A stretch of 64,000 bases of DNA, taken from NCBI RefSeq assembly GCF_027568395.1, contig NZ_JANKZL010000008.1, positions 186,001 to 250,000 of the forward strand. Reading direction: 5' to 3'. Positions 7,233 through 14,680 of this stretch are shown piece after piece (the stretch's first letter is position 1; every line of letters begins with the position of its first letter). Source of the stretch: Aminobacter sp. HY435. Lineage in GTDB: Bacteria; Pseudomonadota; Alphaproteobacteria; Rhizobiales; Rhizobiaceae. A program made the position numbers and the translations under genes. The notes below the pieces were generated by a model, which did no database searches, was not told where the DNA came from, and saw only the letters and a program-made list of their open reading frames with translations.

Positions 7233-7514
7233 CTACGACGTGGTTCGATGCACGCGCCTGCAAAGGAACGCCAGGATCACGCCGTTCAGAACCATACCGG
7301 CTGCGAGAAGCAGCAGGTTCCAGACAACGCTGGCCTCGCTCGCCAAGGCATCCATGAAAAAGCTCCAGGGCGCAGCCAGCAGGAGCGCGAAGATACCCGA
7401 CAGCGGGTCCGGCTCCATGCCGAACGCGCCGATTGCGTTCAATGGGACCACGACCAGCGCCAATGCGCACAGAGCTGCGTATGCCGTCAGAAAGCTGAAA
7501 CAGATTCGTCGCAT
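7233..7514 (-). CDS. Small membrane protein, unknown
   Basis: 93 residues with three likely membrane segments: about 5-27, 38-58 (around L-L-L-A-A-P-W-S-F-F) and 64-86, ending in a basic tail R-R-V-H-R. AGGAG lies about 7 bases before ATG 7514; the frame is open 11 codons further up without a better site. It is the only minus-strand gene of this islet and faces the SH3b gene tail to tail. I do not recognise its family. Confidence 0.6.
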   Translation of the reverse strand: MRRICFSFLTAYAALCALALVVVPLNAIGAFGMEPDPLSGIFALLLAAPWSFFMDALASEASVVWNLLLLAAGMVLNGVILAFLCRRVHRTTS

Positions 7515-7647
7515 GCACGAACTCCTGTCACGTTCCCGTGGCTGCACAAAGACAGTAGGTCAAGCGACACGCGGAAGCATCACCCTGGCGCATCGGCCCG
7601 AAAATCGGACCCTTTCTTCGGAAAGCACGATGCGTCAACTCAGTAAG

Positions 7648-7691
7648 TTAGAGCGTCCTTTGTGCGTCCATTCGGACGTACGGCGCTCTAA
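7648..7691. repeat. Nested inverted repeat, rhizobial intergenic-palindrome type
   Basis: TTAGAGCG (7648-7655) pairs perfectly with CGCTCTAA (7684-7691), and inside them GTCC-ATTC-GGAC forms a second hairpin. The AGAGCG...CGCTCT frame with a GTCC/GGAC core resembles dispersed intergenic palindromes I recall from Mesorhizobium and Rhizobium genomes. It stands just upstream of the recombinase remnant, so a recombination site is the other possibility. Confidence 0.6.
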
Positions 7692-7737
7692 TGACCGGCC
7701 GGTCTCTGGGGCGGCTCCCGCCAAGCCATCTCCCAAG

Positions 7738-7895
7738 GCCAAGGCTTGTGGCAAGTACAAGGACAGAGCGCCCACAGCACAACGGAAGGCAGGGACGTTC
7801 TGACTCTCAAGGTGCAAGGGAAGACTGCCGACGCCATCGCCGGGGCACTTCAGGTGAGCCGGTCAAGCGCCTTGCGCATCCTCAGGCGTGCGTGA
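7738..7895 (+). pseudogene. Serine recombinase (resolvase/invertase) C-terminal remnant, frameshifted
   Basis: In one frame 7738-7800 reads [18 protein letters not shown], the signature linker before the DNA-binding domain of Tn3/Hin-type serine recombinases. That frame stops at 7801. From about 7794 the next frame continues [18 protein letters not shown], then [14 protein letters not shown] and a stop at 7893-7895: the helix-turn-helix end of the same family. The catalytic N-terminal domain is missing and a frameshift separates the pieces, so this is a dead fragment of a former mobile element next to tRNA-Ala. Confidence 0.8.
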
Positions 7896-8034
7896 AGGAA
7901 CCGGTGCGTCCGTCCGCTCCCACATTTTCGTCTTGGTGGGTACGCAGACTGGGTACTTGGCTGGGTCCGCAGGAAGTCTGGTGTCCGCCATATGCTATTG
8001 ATTTTATTTGGAAAAATTGGCTAGATTTATCCGC

Positions 8035-8110
<76 letters not shown>

Positions 8111-8126
8111 GTCCAGCGGATGAGGC

Positions 8127-8155
8127 ATTTATTGGCGTGACGCAGCGTCTGTCAA
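8127..8155 (-). promoter_or_regulatory. Probable tRNA-Ala promoter
   Basis: On the minus strand a consensus -35 TTGACA (8150-8155) and a -10-like ATAAAT (8127-8132) are separated by 17 bases. The -10 ends 16 bases before the tRNA 5' end at 8110, suitable for a short leader. Confidence 0.65.
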
Positions 8156-8413
8156 GCGCCGCCATGGCGTTCAGGCGCGGCGCCGCATCGCCGGTGACGC
8201 CGGTCGGTTGCGGATGGCGCGGACCAAGCGCGTGGCTTTGGTCCTTGGCCTTTTTTGTTGCGGCGCGGTGGGGCCGGTGGCTTGTTGGCAACGGGTCCTG
8301 TCGCTCGACCAGGCCGACTATCGCGCCGGCTTGAGCGACATTGCGCGACCGGCGGCGGGGCTTGCCGCAAAAGCATGCAATCGCTAAATGTCGGCAACTC
8401 ATTGGAGAACGGC
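8156..8413. other. Intergenic stretch upstream of yggT
   Basis: GC-rich sequence between the tRNA promoter and yggT. Open frames here lack ribosome sites and protein-family patterns; the yggT frame is itself open upstream but homology starts only at 8414. No hairpin or operator stands out. Confidence 0.4.
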
Positions 8414-8704
8414 ATGCTCGCCCTCATTCAGACGATCGTCCTGGCCCTCGACCTCTACTGGTGGATCATCATCGCTTCGGCGATCTTTTCCTGGCTCTAC
8501 GCCTTCAACGTGGTCAACCCGCGCAACCAGTTCGTCGGCACGATCGGCAACATGCTGTTTCGCCTGACCGAGCCGGCGCTGCGCCCGATCAGGCGGCTGA
8601 TGCCCGACCTCGGCGGCATCGACATTTCGCCGATCATCCTCTTGCTGGCGCTGTTCTTCGTGCGGCAGTTCATCCTCACCACCATTCTGCCGATGGTCAT
8701 CTGA
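8414..8704 (+). CDS. YggT family membrane protein
   Basis: 96 residues, two hydrophobic segments (about 3-30 and 62-94). Between them lies the family hallmark: W-L-Y-A-F-N-V-V-N, then a [16 protein letters not shown] motif and [11 protein letters not shown]. YggT proteins are small inner-membrane proteins linked to osmotic/ion stress and to cell-division factors such as SepF. ATG 8414 follows TTGGAGAAC; upstream Met codons in the open frame are not supported by homology. The DUF167 gene follows after 7 bases, a common pair. Confidence 0.9.
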   Translation: MLALIQTIVLALDLYWWIIIASAIFSWLYAFNVVNPRNQFVGTIGNMLFRLTEPALRPIRRLMPDLGGIDISPIILLLALFFVRQFILTTILPMVI

Positions 8705-8711
8705 CGGCGCT

Positions 8712-9026
8712 GTGGTTGGCTTCTTCCGTCTTCGCGACGACGGGATAGAGCTGTTCGTGCGGCTGACGCCGAAAGCGTCGAAGGATGCGGTCGGAGGTGT
8801 CGAGAGCGCCGCCGACGGGCGCGGCCATCTGGCGGCACGCGTGCGGGCCGTGCCCGAAAAGGGCGCGGCCAATGCGGCGCTGGAACGGCTGCTGGCCAAG
8901 GCGCTCGGCGTTTCCAGAAGCTCGGTGTCGGTCGTCGCCGGCGGCACGTCACGGCTGAAGACGGTGCGGATCGCCGGCGATCCGACAGAGTTGAGCCGGT
9001 CAATGGCGGCCATCGCGCAGGCCTGA
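8712..9026 (+). CDS. DUF167 (YggU) family protein
   Basis: 104 residues, starting at GTG 8712. The DUF167 pattern is plain: R-L-T-P-K-A-S-K-D-A-V-G-G, then L-A-A-R-V-R-A-V-P-E-K-G-A-A-N-A-A-L near 40-57, and S-V-V-A-G-G-T-S-R-L-K-T-V-R-I. The family is a small cytoplasmic alpha/beta fold found across bacteria and eukaryotes, without an agreed biochemical role. It lies directly behind yggT and is probably cotranscribed with it. Confidence 0.92.
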   Translation: MVGFFRLRDDGIELFVRLTPKASKDAVGGVESAADGRGHLAARVRAVPEKGAANAALERLLAKALGVSRSSVSVVAGGTSRLKTVRIAGDPTELSRSMAAIAQA

Positions 9027-9127
9027 CTGCGCATCGCCGCTTTCCCTTCCTGCATCCCTGGCGTGTGGACTGCGCCGCGCGCTCGCGCTAGATATGCGGC
9101 CTGCCATTGCGACGAGGGGAGGCTGGA

Positions 9128-9736
9128 ATGCGGAAGCTCTTGGTGGCACTGGCGTTGGCCATGCCGTGGCAGCAGGCGGCTGGGGAAGAGATTTCCAGCG
9201 CCTATGTCGAGACCGATGCCGATCGGGACTGCGTCGTCTTCGACAAGGCCGGCAGCGACGACGGCGACTATGCCAACGGCGTCTGTCCGGGGTATCGCGG
9301 CTATCCGGTGCTGGTCTTTGCCGCCGATCTCCGGGAATCCGTGTTCTACGGTTTTCCGCCCGCCGATTTCATCGATGTCCCATGGCAGAGCTTCGAGACG
9401 TTCAACAGAGCCGCCGGCAAGGCCGAATGGCGCATTTCGAGCCATGACGGCAAGGCGATCCCGTTCGCCACCATCCGGCGCTGGTATGTGCAGGCGGAAC
9501 CCGCTGAGGAAGACAAGGAAATCGAGGTGCTGGTGGTATCGAAGGTCGGCCAGCCCGGCAAGGCGGATGGCTGCGTGGTCGCCCTGGTGCTGGCGACGGG
9601 CAAGCCCAACGCCAACGAGATGGCGCGCAAGATCGCCGACGAACAGGTGCGGGATTTCGCCTGCGGCGCCGACGAGCGCGTGATGGTCGGCGAGCCGATG
9701 CCGGTGTTTTATTCGGAAGGCAAGACACAAAACTAG
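9128..9736 (+). CDS. Exported protein of unknown function
   Basis: 202 residues. ATG 9128 was chosen because GAGGGGAGG stands 6-7 bases before it and the signal peptide (Met-Arg-Lys-Leu-Leu, hydrophobic, A-A-G about 17-19) starts there. The mature protein has Cys pairs (D-C-V-V-F, G-V-C-P-G, D-G-C-V-V, F-A-C-G), suggesting disulfides in the periplasm, and a D-x-D-x-D-C segment early on. I do not recognise a family. It ends in the terminator shared with ppa. Confidence 0.75.
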   Translation: MRKLLVALALAMPWQQAAGEEISSAYVETDADRDCVVFDKAGSDDGDYANGVCPGYRGYPVLVFAADLRESVFYGFPPADFIDVPWQSFETFNRAAGKAEWRISSHDGKAIPFATIRRWYVQAEPAEEDKEIEVLVVSKVGQPGKADGCVVALVLATGKPNANEMARKIADEQVRDFACGADERVMVGEPMPVFYSEGKTQN

Positions 9737-9766
9737 GGCGCGGCCAGCAAGGCCGACCGCGCCCTA
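9734..9766. terminator. Bidirectional terminator between the exported protein gene and ppa
   Basis: TAGGGCGCGG (9734-9743, starting at the stop codon) pairs perfectly with CCGCGCCCTA (9757-9766), followed by TTTC on the plus strand. The genes converge here, so one hairpin can serve both. Confidence 0.75.
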
Positions 9767-9795
9767 TTTCCTGTCGACCCTCAGGGGGCGGCGTG

Positions 9796-10332
9796 TCAGG
9801 CCTTCAGGGCCTTGGCGCGCTCGATGGCCTCGACGATCATCTTCTTGGCGTAGGCCGCATCGTGCCAGCCACCGATCTTGACCCACTTGCCGGGCTCGAG
9901 ATCCTTGTAGTGGCCAAAGAAGTGCTCGATCTGCTGCAGCGTGATCTCGGGCAGGTCGGTGTGGTTGAAGACGTTCTCGTAGCGGCGCGTCAGCTTGGGC
10001 GACGGCACGGCGATGACCTTCTCGTCCTGGCCGGCATTGTCTTCCATGACCAGCACGCCGATCGGGCGCACGTTGATGACGCAGCCGGGGATCAACTGGC
10101 GGGTATTGCAGACCAGAACGTCGATCGGGTCGCCGTCGCCCGACAGCGTGTGCGGGACGAAGCCGTAGTTACCCGGATAATGCATCGGCGTGTAGAGGAA
10201 ACGGTCGACGACGAGCGTGCCGGCTTCCTTGTCCATCTCGTACTTGATCGGCTGGCCGCCGACGGGCACTTCGACGATCACGTTGACGTCTTCAGGCGGA
10301 TTCTTGCCGATCGAGATAGCATCGATGCGCAT
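9796..10332 (-). CDS. ppa: Inorganic pyrophosphatase (family I)
   Basis: 178 residues, the normal length for bacterial class I enzymes. It hydrolyses pyrophosphate to phosphate in the cytoplasm, pulling biosynthetic reactions forward. The metal-binding signature D-G-D-P-I-D-V-L-V (66-74; Asp66, Asp68, Asp71) is intact. E-V-P (21-23), K-Y-E (30-32), Y-P-G-N-Y-G-F-V-P and the C-terminal K-W-V-K-I-G-G-W pattern also match. A single-gene unit facing the exported-protein gene. Confidence 0.97.
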   Translation of the reverse strand: MRIDAISIGKNPPEDVNVIVEVPVGGQPIKYEMDKEAGTLVVDRFLYTPMHYPGNYGFVPHTLSGDGDPIDVLVCNTRQLIPGCVINVRPIGVLVMEDNAGQDEKVIAVPSPKLTRRYENVFNHTDLPEITLQQIEHFFGHYKDLEPGKWVKIGGWHDAAYAKKMIVEAIERAKALKA

Positions 10333-10437
10333 GGGGAGGCTCCAGAATTAAAGGTGCCTCCCGATAAACGCCTTGGGCCGCGCGTGCAATGCAATATTGA
10401 TGTCCAGGCGTTGCGACGAAAGGCGGGGCCTTTCGGA

Positions 10438-10944
10438 TCATTCCCAGACGAAGGCGACCTTCTTGAGCGCCTTTTGGTCGAAGACCTCGACGCCTTCGGC
10501 GATATCGCGGCCGCCGGCGCCTGAATAGAAGGCGAGCGCGTTGTCGTTTTCCTCGAGCGCCCAGACAACCATGCCCTTGAGGCCGTGGTCGGCAAGGCGC
10601 TGGCGCGCGGCGGCAAACAGGCGGCTGCCGAGGCCGATGCCCTGGCATTCGGGGCGCATGTAGAGCTCGTAGATCTCGCCCTGCTGCTTCAGTTCGCGGG
10701 CGCGGTTGCGGCCGAGCGTGGCGTAGCCGGCGATCTTGCCGCCGATTTCGATCACCAGAACGGTTGCGGCGCGGCGGATGGCGTTGGCCCACCACTCGCC
10801 GCCGCGGCGGTTGATCATCGCCGTCAGTGCCTTGTGCGGGATGATGCCCGAATAGGCGCCGCGCCAAGCCTCGTGATGGACTTCGGCGATCGCATCTGCG
10901 TCGCGGGGCTCGGCTCGTCTGATGTCGATGGTCAGCGTGTTCAT
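10438..10944 (-). CDS. GNAT-family N-acetyltransferase
   Basis: 168 residues. The N-terminus has I-R-R-A-E-P-R-D-A-D-A-I-A-E-V-H, typical of the first strand/helix of the fold, followed by W-R-G-A-Y. The acetyl-CoA loop is E-C-Q-G-I-G-L-G-S-R-L-F (about 113-124, Q/R-x-x-G-x-G/A), and A-L-E-E-N-D-N-A-L-A-F-Y matches the usual N-x-x-A-x-x-F-Y motif. The acceptor is unknown. It lies 105 bases downstream of... ppa's start on the same strand is downstream of its stop, so readthrough into ppa is possible. Confidence 0.88.
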   Translation of the reverse strand: MNTLTIDIRRAEPRDADAIAEVHHEAWRGAYSGIIPHKALTAMINRRGGEWWANAIRRAATVLVIEIGGKIAGYATLGRNRARELKQQGEIYELYMRPECQGIGLGSRLFAAARQRLADHGLKGMVVWALEENDNALAFYSGAGGRDIAEGVEVFDQKALKKVAFVWE

Positions 10945-11145
10945 GGTTTCTTAACCATAAACCGCGTTGCGGCGGTTGCAAAGAGTCCGCCGGCCCGGTG
11001 AAACTGTCTTTCACGCGATTGGGAACGAGAACGCGGCGGGTGTGTCAGAATGGACTCACCCTGGCCCTGCGCCAGCGTGGCGCCTGGCCTCATGGAGGCG
11101 GGCGACGGACCGCCCAGTACAAGAATTGCAAGACGCCCTGGAGGT

Positions 11146-11784
11146 TCAGATTTCGACCAGGTGGTCGTAGAGTTCGTTGGCGTCGCCTGCCTGCGGCGGA
11201 ACATGGAGCGACAGCAAGGCAGCGACGGCGCCGATCGCCACGACGAAGCCGTCGGCGAGCCTGTTGTCGCGGGCATGGCCGATGAGATCTGCGACGATGC
11301 CATCCCACTGGGCTTGCTCGACCTTGTCGTTGATGCCGGCGTCGGCGATGACGGCGGCATAACGTTCGGCAAGCGAGACGAAGACAAGCACGCCGGTGCG
11401 CGCCGAGGTCAGGTGGACGTTGCGGGCATAAAACTGCCTGAGCGCATTGGCATGGGCCGCGCGCCACAACAGGCGGCGCGGCACGAACCACAGGCGAAGG
11501 CCCGGCGTCCACCACAGCAGCGCCGAGGCCGCGGCGACCGCGAGCAGCTGGATCAGCACGAAATGCGGCACCTGCACCTCGATCCACAAGTGGTCGAGCG
11601 CCAGCGACACGCCGAGACTGACGATCAGGATGCCGAGCGTGACGGCGAAGACCGCGGCAAAGAAATAGCCGTCGCTGCGCCTGGCAACGACGCAGTAGAT
11701 TTCGCCTGAAGTTCGCGACTCGCCTGTCCGGATGGCCGCGGCGATGCGCTCGTGATCCGATGGGCTCAAGGTCGTTTCGCTCAT
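11146..11784 (-). CDS. TPM-domain membrane protein
   Basis: 212 residues. A short N-terminal soluble part (S-P-S-D-H-E-R-I-A-A-A-I, S-G-E-I-Y-C-V-V) is followed by two membrane segments (about 42-62 and 76-94) and a second soluble part with N-A-L-R-Q-F, T-G-V-L-V-F-V-S-L-A-E-R-Y-A-A-V-I-A-D and W-D-G-I-V-A-D. That is the TPM_phosphatase (YgcG-like) pattern, in which the domain is split by the membrane hairpin. It starts directly after the stop of the larger TPM gene (11785), so the two are translated together. Function unknown; family members act in the envelope, often with LemA. Confidence 0.85.
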   Translation of the reverse strand: MSETTLSPSDHERIAAAIRTGESRTSGEIYCVVARRSDGYFFAAVFAVTLGILIVSLGVSLALDHLWIEVQVPHFVLIQLLAVAAASALLWWTPGLRLWFVPRRLLWRAAHANALRQFYARNVHLTSARTGVLVFVSLAERYAAVIADAGINDKVEQAQWDGIVADLIGHARDNRLADGFVVAIGAVAALLSLHVPPQAGDANELYDHLVEI

Positions 11785-12753
11785 CTACCAGCTCCCCGAA
11801 GAACCGCCGCCGCCGGACGAGCCGCCGCCGCCGGAGAAGCCGCCGCCCCCTGACGACCAGCCGCCGCCGCCACCAGAGAAGCCGCCGCCGCCGGAGCTCC
11901 AGCCGCCGCCCGACGAGCCCGAACGCTGGTTGTAGTTGAAGGTCATGCCGAGCCAGGTGTAGCGGCCGGGGCCGAGCTTGCGGCCATACATGCGCGGCAG
12001 GATGGCCATGGCTATGCCGCCGAAGAAGATGGTGATCCAGATGGCGACGAAGATGAAGAAGATGATGTCGTCTTCGCTGAGGCCCGAGAACTGGCTCTGT
12101 TCGTTGCGCCTGGCGCGGGCTTCGAGTTCGGCGCCGTCGCCCTCGACCACCATGATGACGTCGTCGACAGCCTTGGAGATACCGCCCGAAAAGTCGCCGG
12201 CGCGGAAGGCTGGCACCATGGTGTTTTCGATGATCAGCTTGGTGTGCAGGTCGGTCAGCACGCCTTCGAGGCCGTAGCCGACCTCGATGCGCATGCGCCG
12301 GTCATTGGGCGCAACGATCAGCAGTGCGCCGTTGTCCTCGCCGGCCTGGCCGAGCTTCCAGGCGCGGTACAGCCGGTTGGCATAGGGCTCGATCTCCTCG
12401 CCGTCGAGGCTGGGGATCGTGACGACGACGATCTGGTCGGACGACTTCTGCTCGAAGGCGGCGAGCTTGCCGACGAGGTCGGCTTCGGTGGCGGCATCGA
12501 TGATGCCGGCGTTGTCGACGACACGGCCGGTGAGGGCGGGAAGCTCGGCGGCGAAGGCGGGGGCGGCGAGGAGCCAGGCGGTCGTCAGCAGTGCGAACAG
12601 GGGCAGTAGGGCTACAAAGAGATGCTTGCGCCGCCCCTCATCCGCCTGCCGGCACCTTCTCCCCGTGAACGGGGAGAAGGGACAAGCGGCTGCGCCGCCG
12701 CCCTCGCCCCGTTTACGGGGAGTGGGTAAGGGTGAGGGGCATGGCATATCCAT
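11785..12753 (-). CDS. TPM-domain (YgcG-like) protein with Gly/Ser-rich tail; 5' end inside a repeat
   Basis: About 322 residues. The recognisable protein begins with a signal-like hydrophobic stretch ending P-A-F-A-A-E-L-P. The TPM domain follows (L-T-G-R-V-V-D-N-A-G-I-I, I-V-V-V-T-I-P-S-L-D-G, E-D-N-G-A-L-L-I-V-A-P, E-V-G-Y-G-L-E-G), then one membrane segment and a C-terminal tail of about 50 residues that is almost all Gly and Ser. No usable start codon lies near the signal sequence: the frame upstream runs through the palindromic repeat at 12633-12740. ATG 12753 (or 12747, or GTG 12768) is therefore only the nearest possible start, and the native start may have been lost. It follows lemA by 39 bases. 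Confidence 0.78.
   Translation of the reverse strand: MDMPCPSPLPTPRKRGEGGGAAACPFSPFTGRRCRQADEGRRKHLFVALLPLFALLTTAWLLAAPAFAAELPALTGRVVDNAGIIDAATEADLVGKLAAFEQKSSDQIVVVTIPSLDGEEIEPYANRLYRAWKLGQAGEDNGALLIVAPNDRRMRIEVGYGLEGVLTDLHTKLIIENTMVPAFRAGDFSGGISKAVDDVIMVVEGDGAELEARARRNEQSQFSGLSEDDIIFFIFVAIWITIFFGGIAMAILPRMYGRKLGPGRYTWLGMTFNYNQRSGSSGGGWSSGGGGFSGGGGGWSSGGGGFSGGGGSSGGGGSSGSW
12633..12740. repeat. Palindromic repeat element (108 bp) at the 5' end of the TPM gene
   Basis: The element is bounded by GCCCCTCA (12633-12640) and its complement TGAGGGGC (12733-12740). Inside are two hairpins: CCTTCTCCCCG-TGAA-CGGGGAGAAGG (12655-12680, perfect 11-bp stem) and CCCCG-TTTA-CGGGG (12707-12720). CCGCCTGCCGGCACCTTCTCCCC is a string I recall as a dispersed intergenic repeat in Mesorhizobium. 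A hairpin with the same CTTCTCCCC core occurs at 29565-29587. It looks like a non-autonomous element inserted between lemA and the TPM gene. Confidence 0.75.
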
Positions 12754-12792
12754 CCGCGAGAAAAGCACTGCTTTGGCGCCTGACCGCGACTG

Positions 12793-13428
12793 TTACCCGC
12801 CCTGCTTGGTGCCGAAATTGACCTTCGGCGCCTCGAGCTTGTCTTCGGCGACGGTGAAGTTCTGGAACGGCTCGTTGCGGAACCACAGCGTGTTCCAGAT
12901 CATCGCGGGGAAGGTCTTGAGCGAGGTGTTGTAGACGCGGACGGCCTCGATGTAGTCGCGGCGGGCAACCGCGATGCGGTTTTCGGTGCCTTCGAGCTGC
13001 GCCTGCAAGGCGAGGAAGTTCTGGTTGGCCTTGAGGTCGGGGTAGTTTTCGACCACCGCGAGCAGGCGCGACAGCGCGCTGGTCAGGCCGGCCTGGTTGT
13101 CCTGGAAGGCCTTGAAGGCGTTGGGGTCGGTCAGCGTTTCCGGCGTCACCGTCACCTGGGTCGCCTTGGCGCGCGCCTCGACCACGCCTTCGAGCACGTC
13201 TTTTTCATGCGAGGCGTAACCCTTCACGGTTTCGACGAGGTTGGGGATCAGGTCGGCGCGTCGCTGATATTGGTTCAGCACTTCGCTCCACGCGGCCTTG
13301 GCCTGTTCTTCCTGGGTCGGGATTGTGTTGTAGCCGCAGGCCGACAGGAACGGCACGACAAGCGCCAGAAGCAGGAACGCCGGAAGCAGGCGCAGGGTGG
13401 GAAGTGCCGGCGAAGCTTGGATGTGCAT
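12793..13428 (-). CDS. lemA: LemA family lipoprotein
   Basis: 211 residues from ATG 13428, preceded by GAGGGGACA. The N-terminus ends in F-L-S-A-C-G (lipobox, Cys31), so the protein is probably lipid-anchored. The LemA core is clear: W-S-E-V-L-N-Q-Y-Q-R-R-A-D-L-I-P-N-L-V-E near 50-70, V-V-E-A-R-A-K-A, Y-P-D-L-K-A-N-Q-N-F, E-N-R-I-A-V-A-R-R-D-Y and F-R-N-E-P-F near the C-terminus. LemA proteins are helical envelope proteins of unclear function, commonly cotranscribed with TPM proteins, as here. Longer starts in the open frame are not supported. Confidence 0.93.
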   Translation of the reverse strand: MHIQASPALPTLRLLPAFLLLALVVPFLSACGYNTIPTQEEQAKAAWSEVLNQYQRRADLIPNLVETVKGYASHEKDVLEGVVEARAKATQVTVTPETLTDPNAFKAFQDNQAGLTSALSRLLAVVENYPDLKANQNFLALQAQLEGTENRIAVARRDYIEAVRVYNTSLKTFPAMIWNTLWFRNEPFQNFTVAEDKLEAPKVNFGTKQGG

Positions 13429-13531
13429 CGGAATGTCCCCTCGACAAAGCAACTGACAAGACAGCATTATCACAAACGCGCCGGGAGAAAACCGGTTGCG
13501 CGCGGCGATGGCGCCGGGAGAGTTTTTGACG

Positions 13532-13786
13532 ATGGCATCGCCAAGAGACAGCGACGGCGAGAAGGAATCGCGCCGTATCCTCGACCGTATCGCGCGCGAG
13601 AGCGAAGGCGGCGGCAAGTCCTATGTGGCGCGCAAGTCCGAGCAGATGCACGGTCACCTGACGGCGGCGGACGTCGACAAGGCCGACCGCATCGAGCACA
13701 TCGGAACGCGCATCGGGCGCACGCTTGGGTTCATCCTGACCGTCGGCATGCTGCTGTGGCTGATTCAATATTTCGTTCGGGGCTGA
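13532..13786 (+). CDS. Small C-terminally anchored protein, unknown
   Basis: 84 residues from ATG 13532, after GGGAGAG about 9 bases upstream. The first 60 residues are hydrophilic and charged (R-R-I-L-D-R-I-A-R-E-S-E-G-G-G-K-S-Y). One membrane segment follows (about 63-80, L-G-F-I-L-T-V-G-M-L-L-W-L). The gene is divergent from lemA and 6 bases before pdxY, so it is probably in the pdxY transcript. Not a family I can name; the codon pattern and the ribosome site support a real gene. Confidence 0.7.
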   Translation: MASPRDSDGEKESRRILDRIARESEGGGKSYVARKSEQMHGHLTAADVDKADRIEHIGTRIGRTLGFILTVGMLLWLIQYFVRG

Positions 13787-13792
13787 CCATTC

Positions 13793-14680
13793 ATGACATC
13801 ACAAGCGGGTAGTGCCGGGTCGCGCGCGGTCATCGTCGTGTCGAGCCATGTGGCGCGCGGATCGGTGGGCAACCGCGCGGCGGTGTTCGCGCTGGAGACG
13901 CTCGGCCATCCGGTGTGGGCGGTGCCGACGGTGGTGCTGCCCTGGCATCCGGGCCATGGCCGCGCTACCCGAATCGTGCCGCCGACCGAGCAATTCTCGG
14001 CACTGATGGCCGATCTCGAGCGCGCGCCGTGGCTGGGCGAGGTGACCGCCGTGCTTTCCGGTTATCTCGGCGAACCGGGCCAGGTCGAAGCGGTGGCTTC
14101 GCTGGTCGAGACGGTCAAGGCGCGGACGCCCGCAGCACTCTATGTCTGCGATCCGGTGATCGGCGATTCCGGCGGGCTGTATGTCCCGGAAGCATTGGCG
14201 CAGGGCATCCGCGACCGGCTGCTGCCGCTCGCCGATATCGCCACGCCGAACCGTTTCGAGCTGGAATGGCTTGTCGGCGCCAAGCTCGACGACCTGCGCG
14301 CGACCGTAGCTGCCGCACTTGCCGCACCGCCGGCGACGATGCTGGTGACCTCGGCCCCGGCGATGATGGCGAACGGCACCGGCAACCTCTTGGTCACCGA
14401 GACGCAGGCGCTGCTGGCCGAGCACCGCACGGTCGAACGGCCGCCCAACGGGCTCGGCGACCTCAGCGCCGCGGTGTTCCTGGCGCGATTGCTTGCCGGC
14501 CAGCCGATGGCCAAGGCGCTGCAATCGACCACGGCCTCCGTATACGAAATCCTCGCTCGCACCTCGAAACGCGGCGGTGACGAGCTGCAGCTGGAAACGG
14601 ATTCCCAGAGCCTGTCGCATCCGATGGCGATGGTCGAGCTGCGCACGCTGATGCACCCGAACCGGAGCCGCAAGGCTTGA
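13793..14680 (+). CDS. pdxY: Pyridoxal kinase
   Basis: 295 residues. It phosphorylates pyridoxal with ATP to pyridoxal 5'-phosphate in the vitamin B6 salvage route. Ribokinase-fold motifs are present: S-S-H-V-A-R-G-S-V-G-N near 17-27, W-A-V-P-T-V-V-L (42-49), D-P-V-I-G-D (120-125), T-P-N-R-F-E (151-156) and the anion-hole/catalytic G-L-G-D (220-223, Asp223). The V-G-N-x-A pattern near the start separates PdxY from PdxK-type enzymes. Its stop overlaps the TTG start of the DUF429 gene. Confidence 0.93.
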   Translation: MTSQAGSAGSRAVIVVSSHVARGSVGNRAAVFALETLGHPVWAVPTVVLPWHPGHGRATRIVPPTEQFSALMADLERAPWLGEVTAVLSGYLGEPGQVEAVASLVETVKARTPAALYVCDPVIGDSGGLYVPEALAQGIRDRLLPLADIATPNRFELEWLVGAKLDDLRATVAAALAAPPATMLVTSAPAMMANGTGNLLVTETQALLAEHRTVERPPNGLGDLSAAVFLARLLAGQPMAKALQSTTASVYEILARTSKRGGDELQLETDSQSLSHPMAMVELRTLMHPNRSRKA

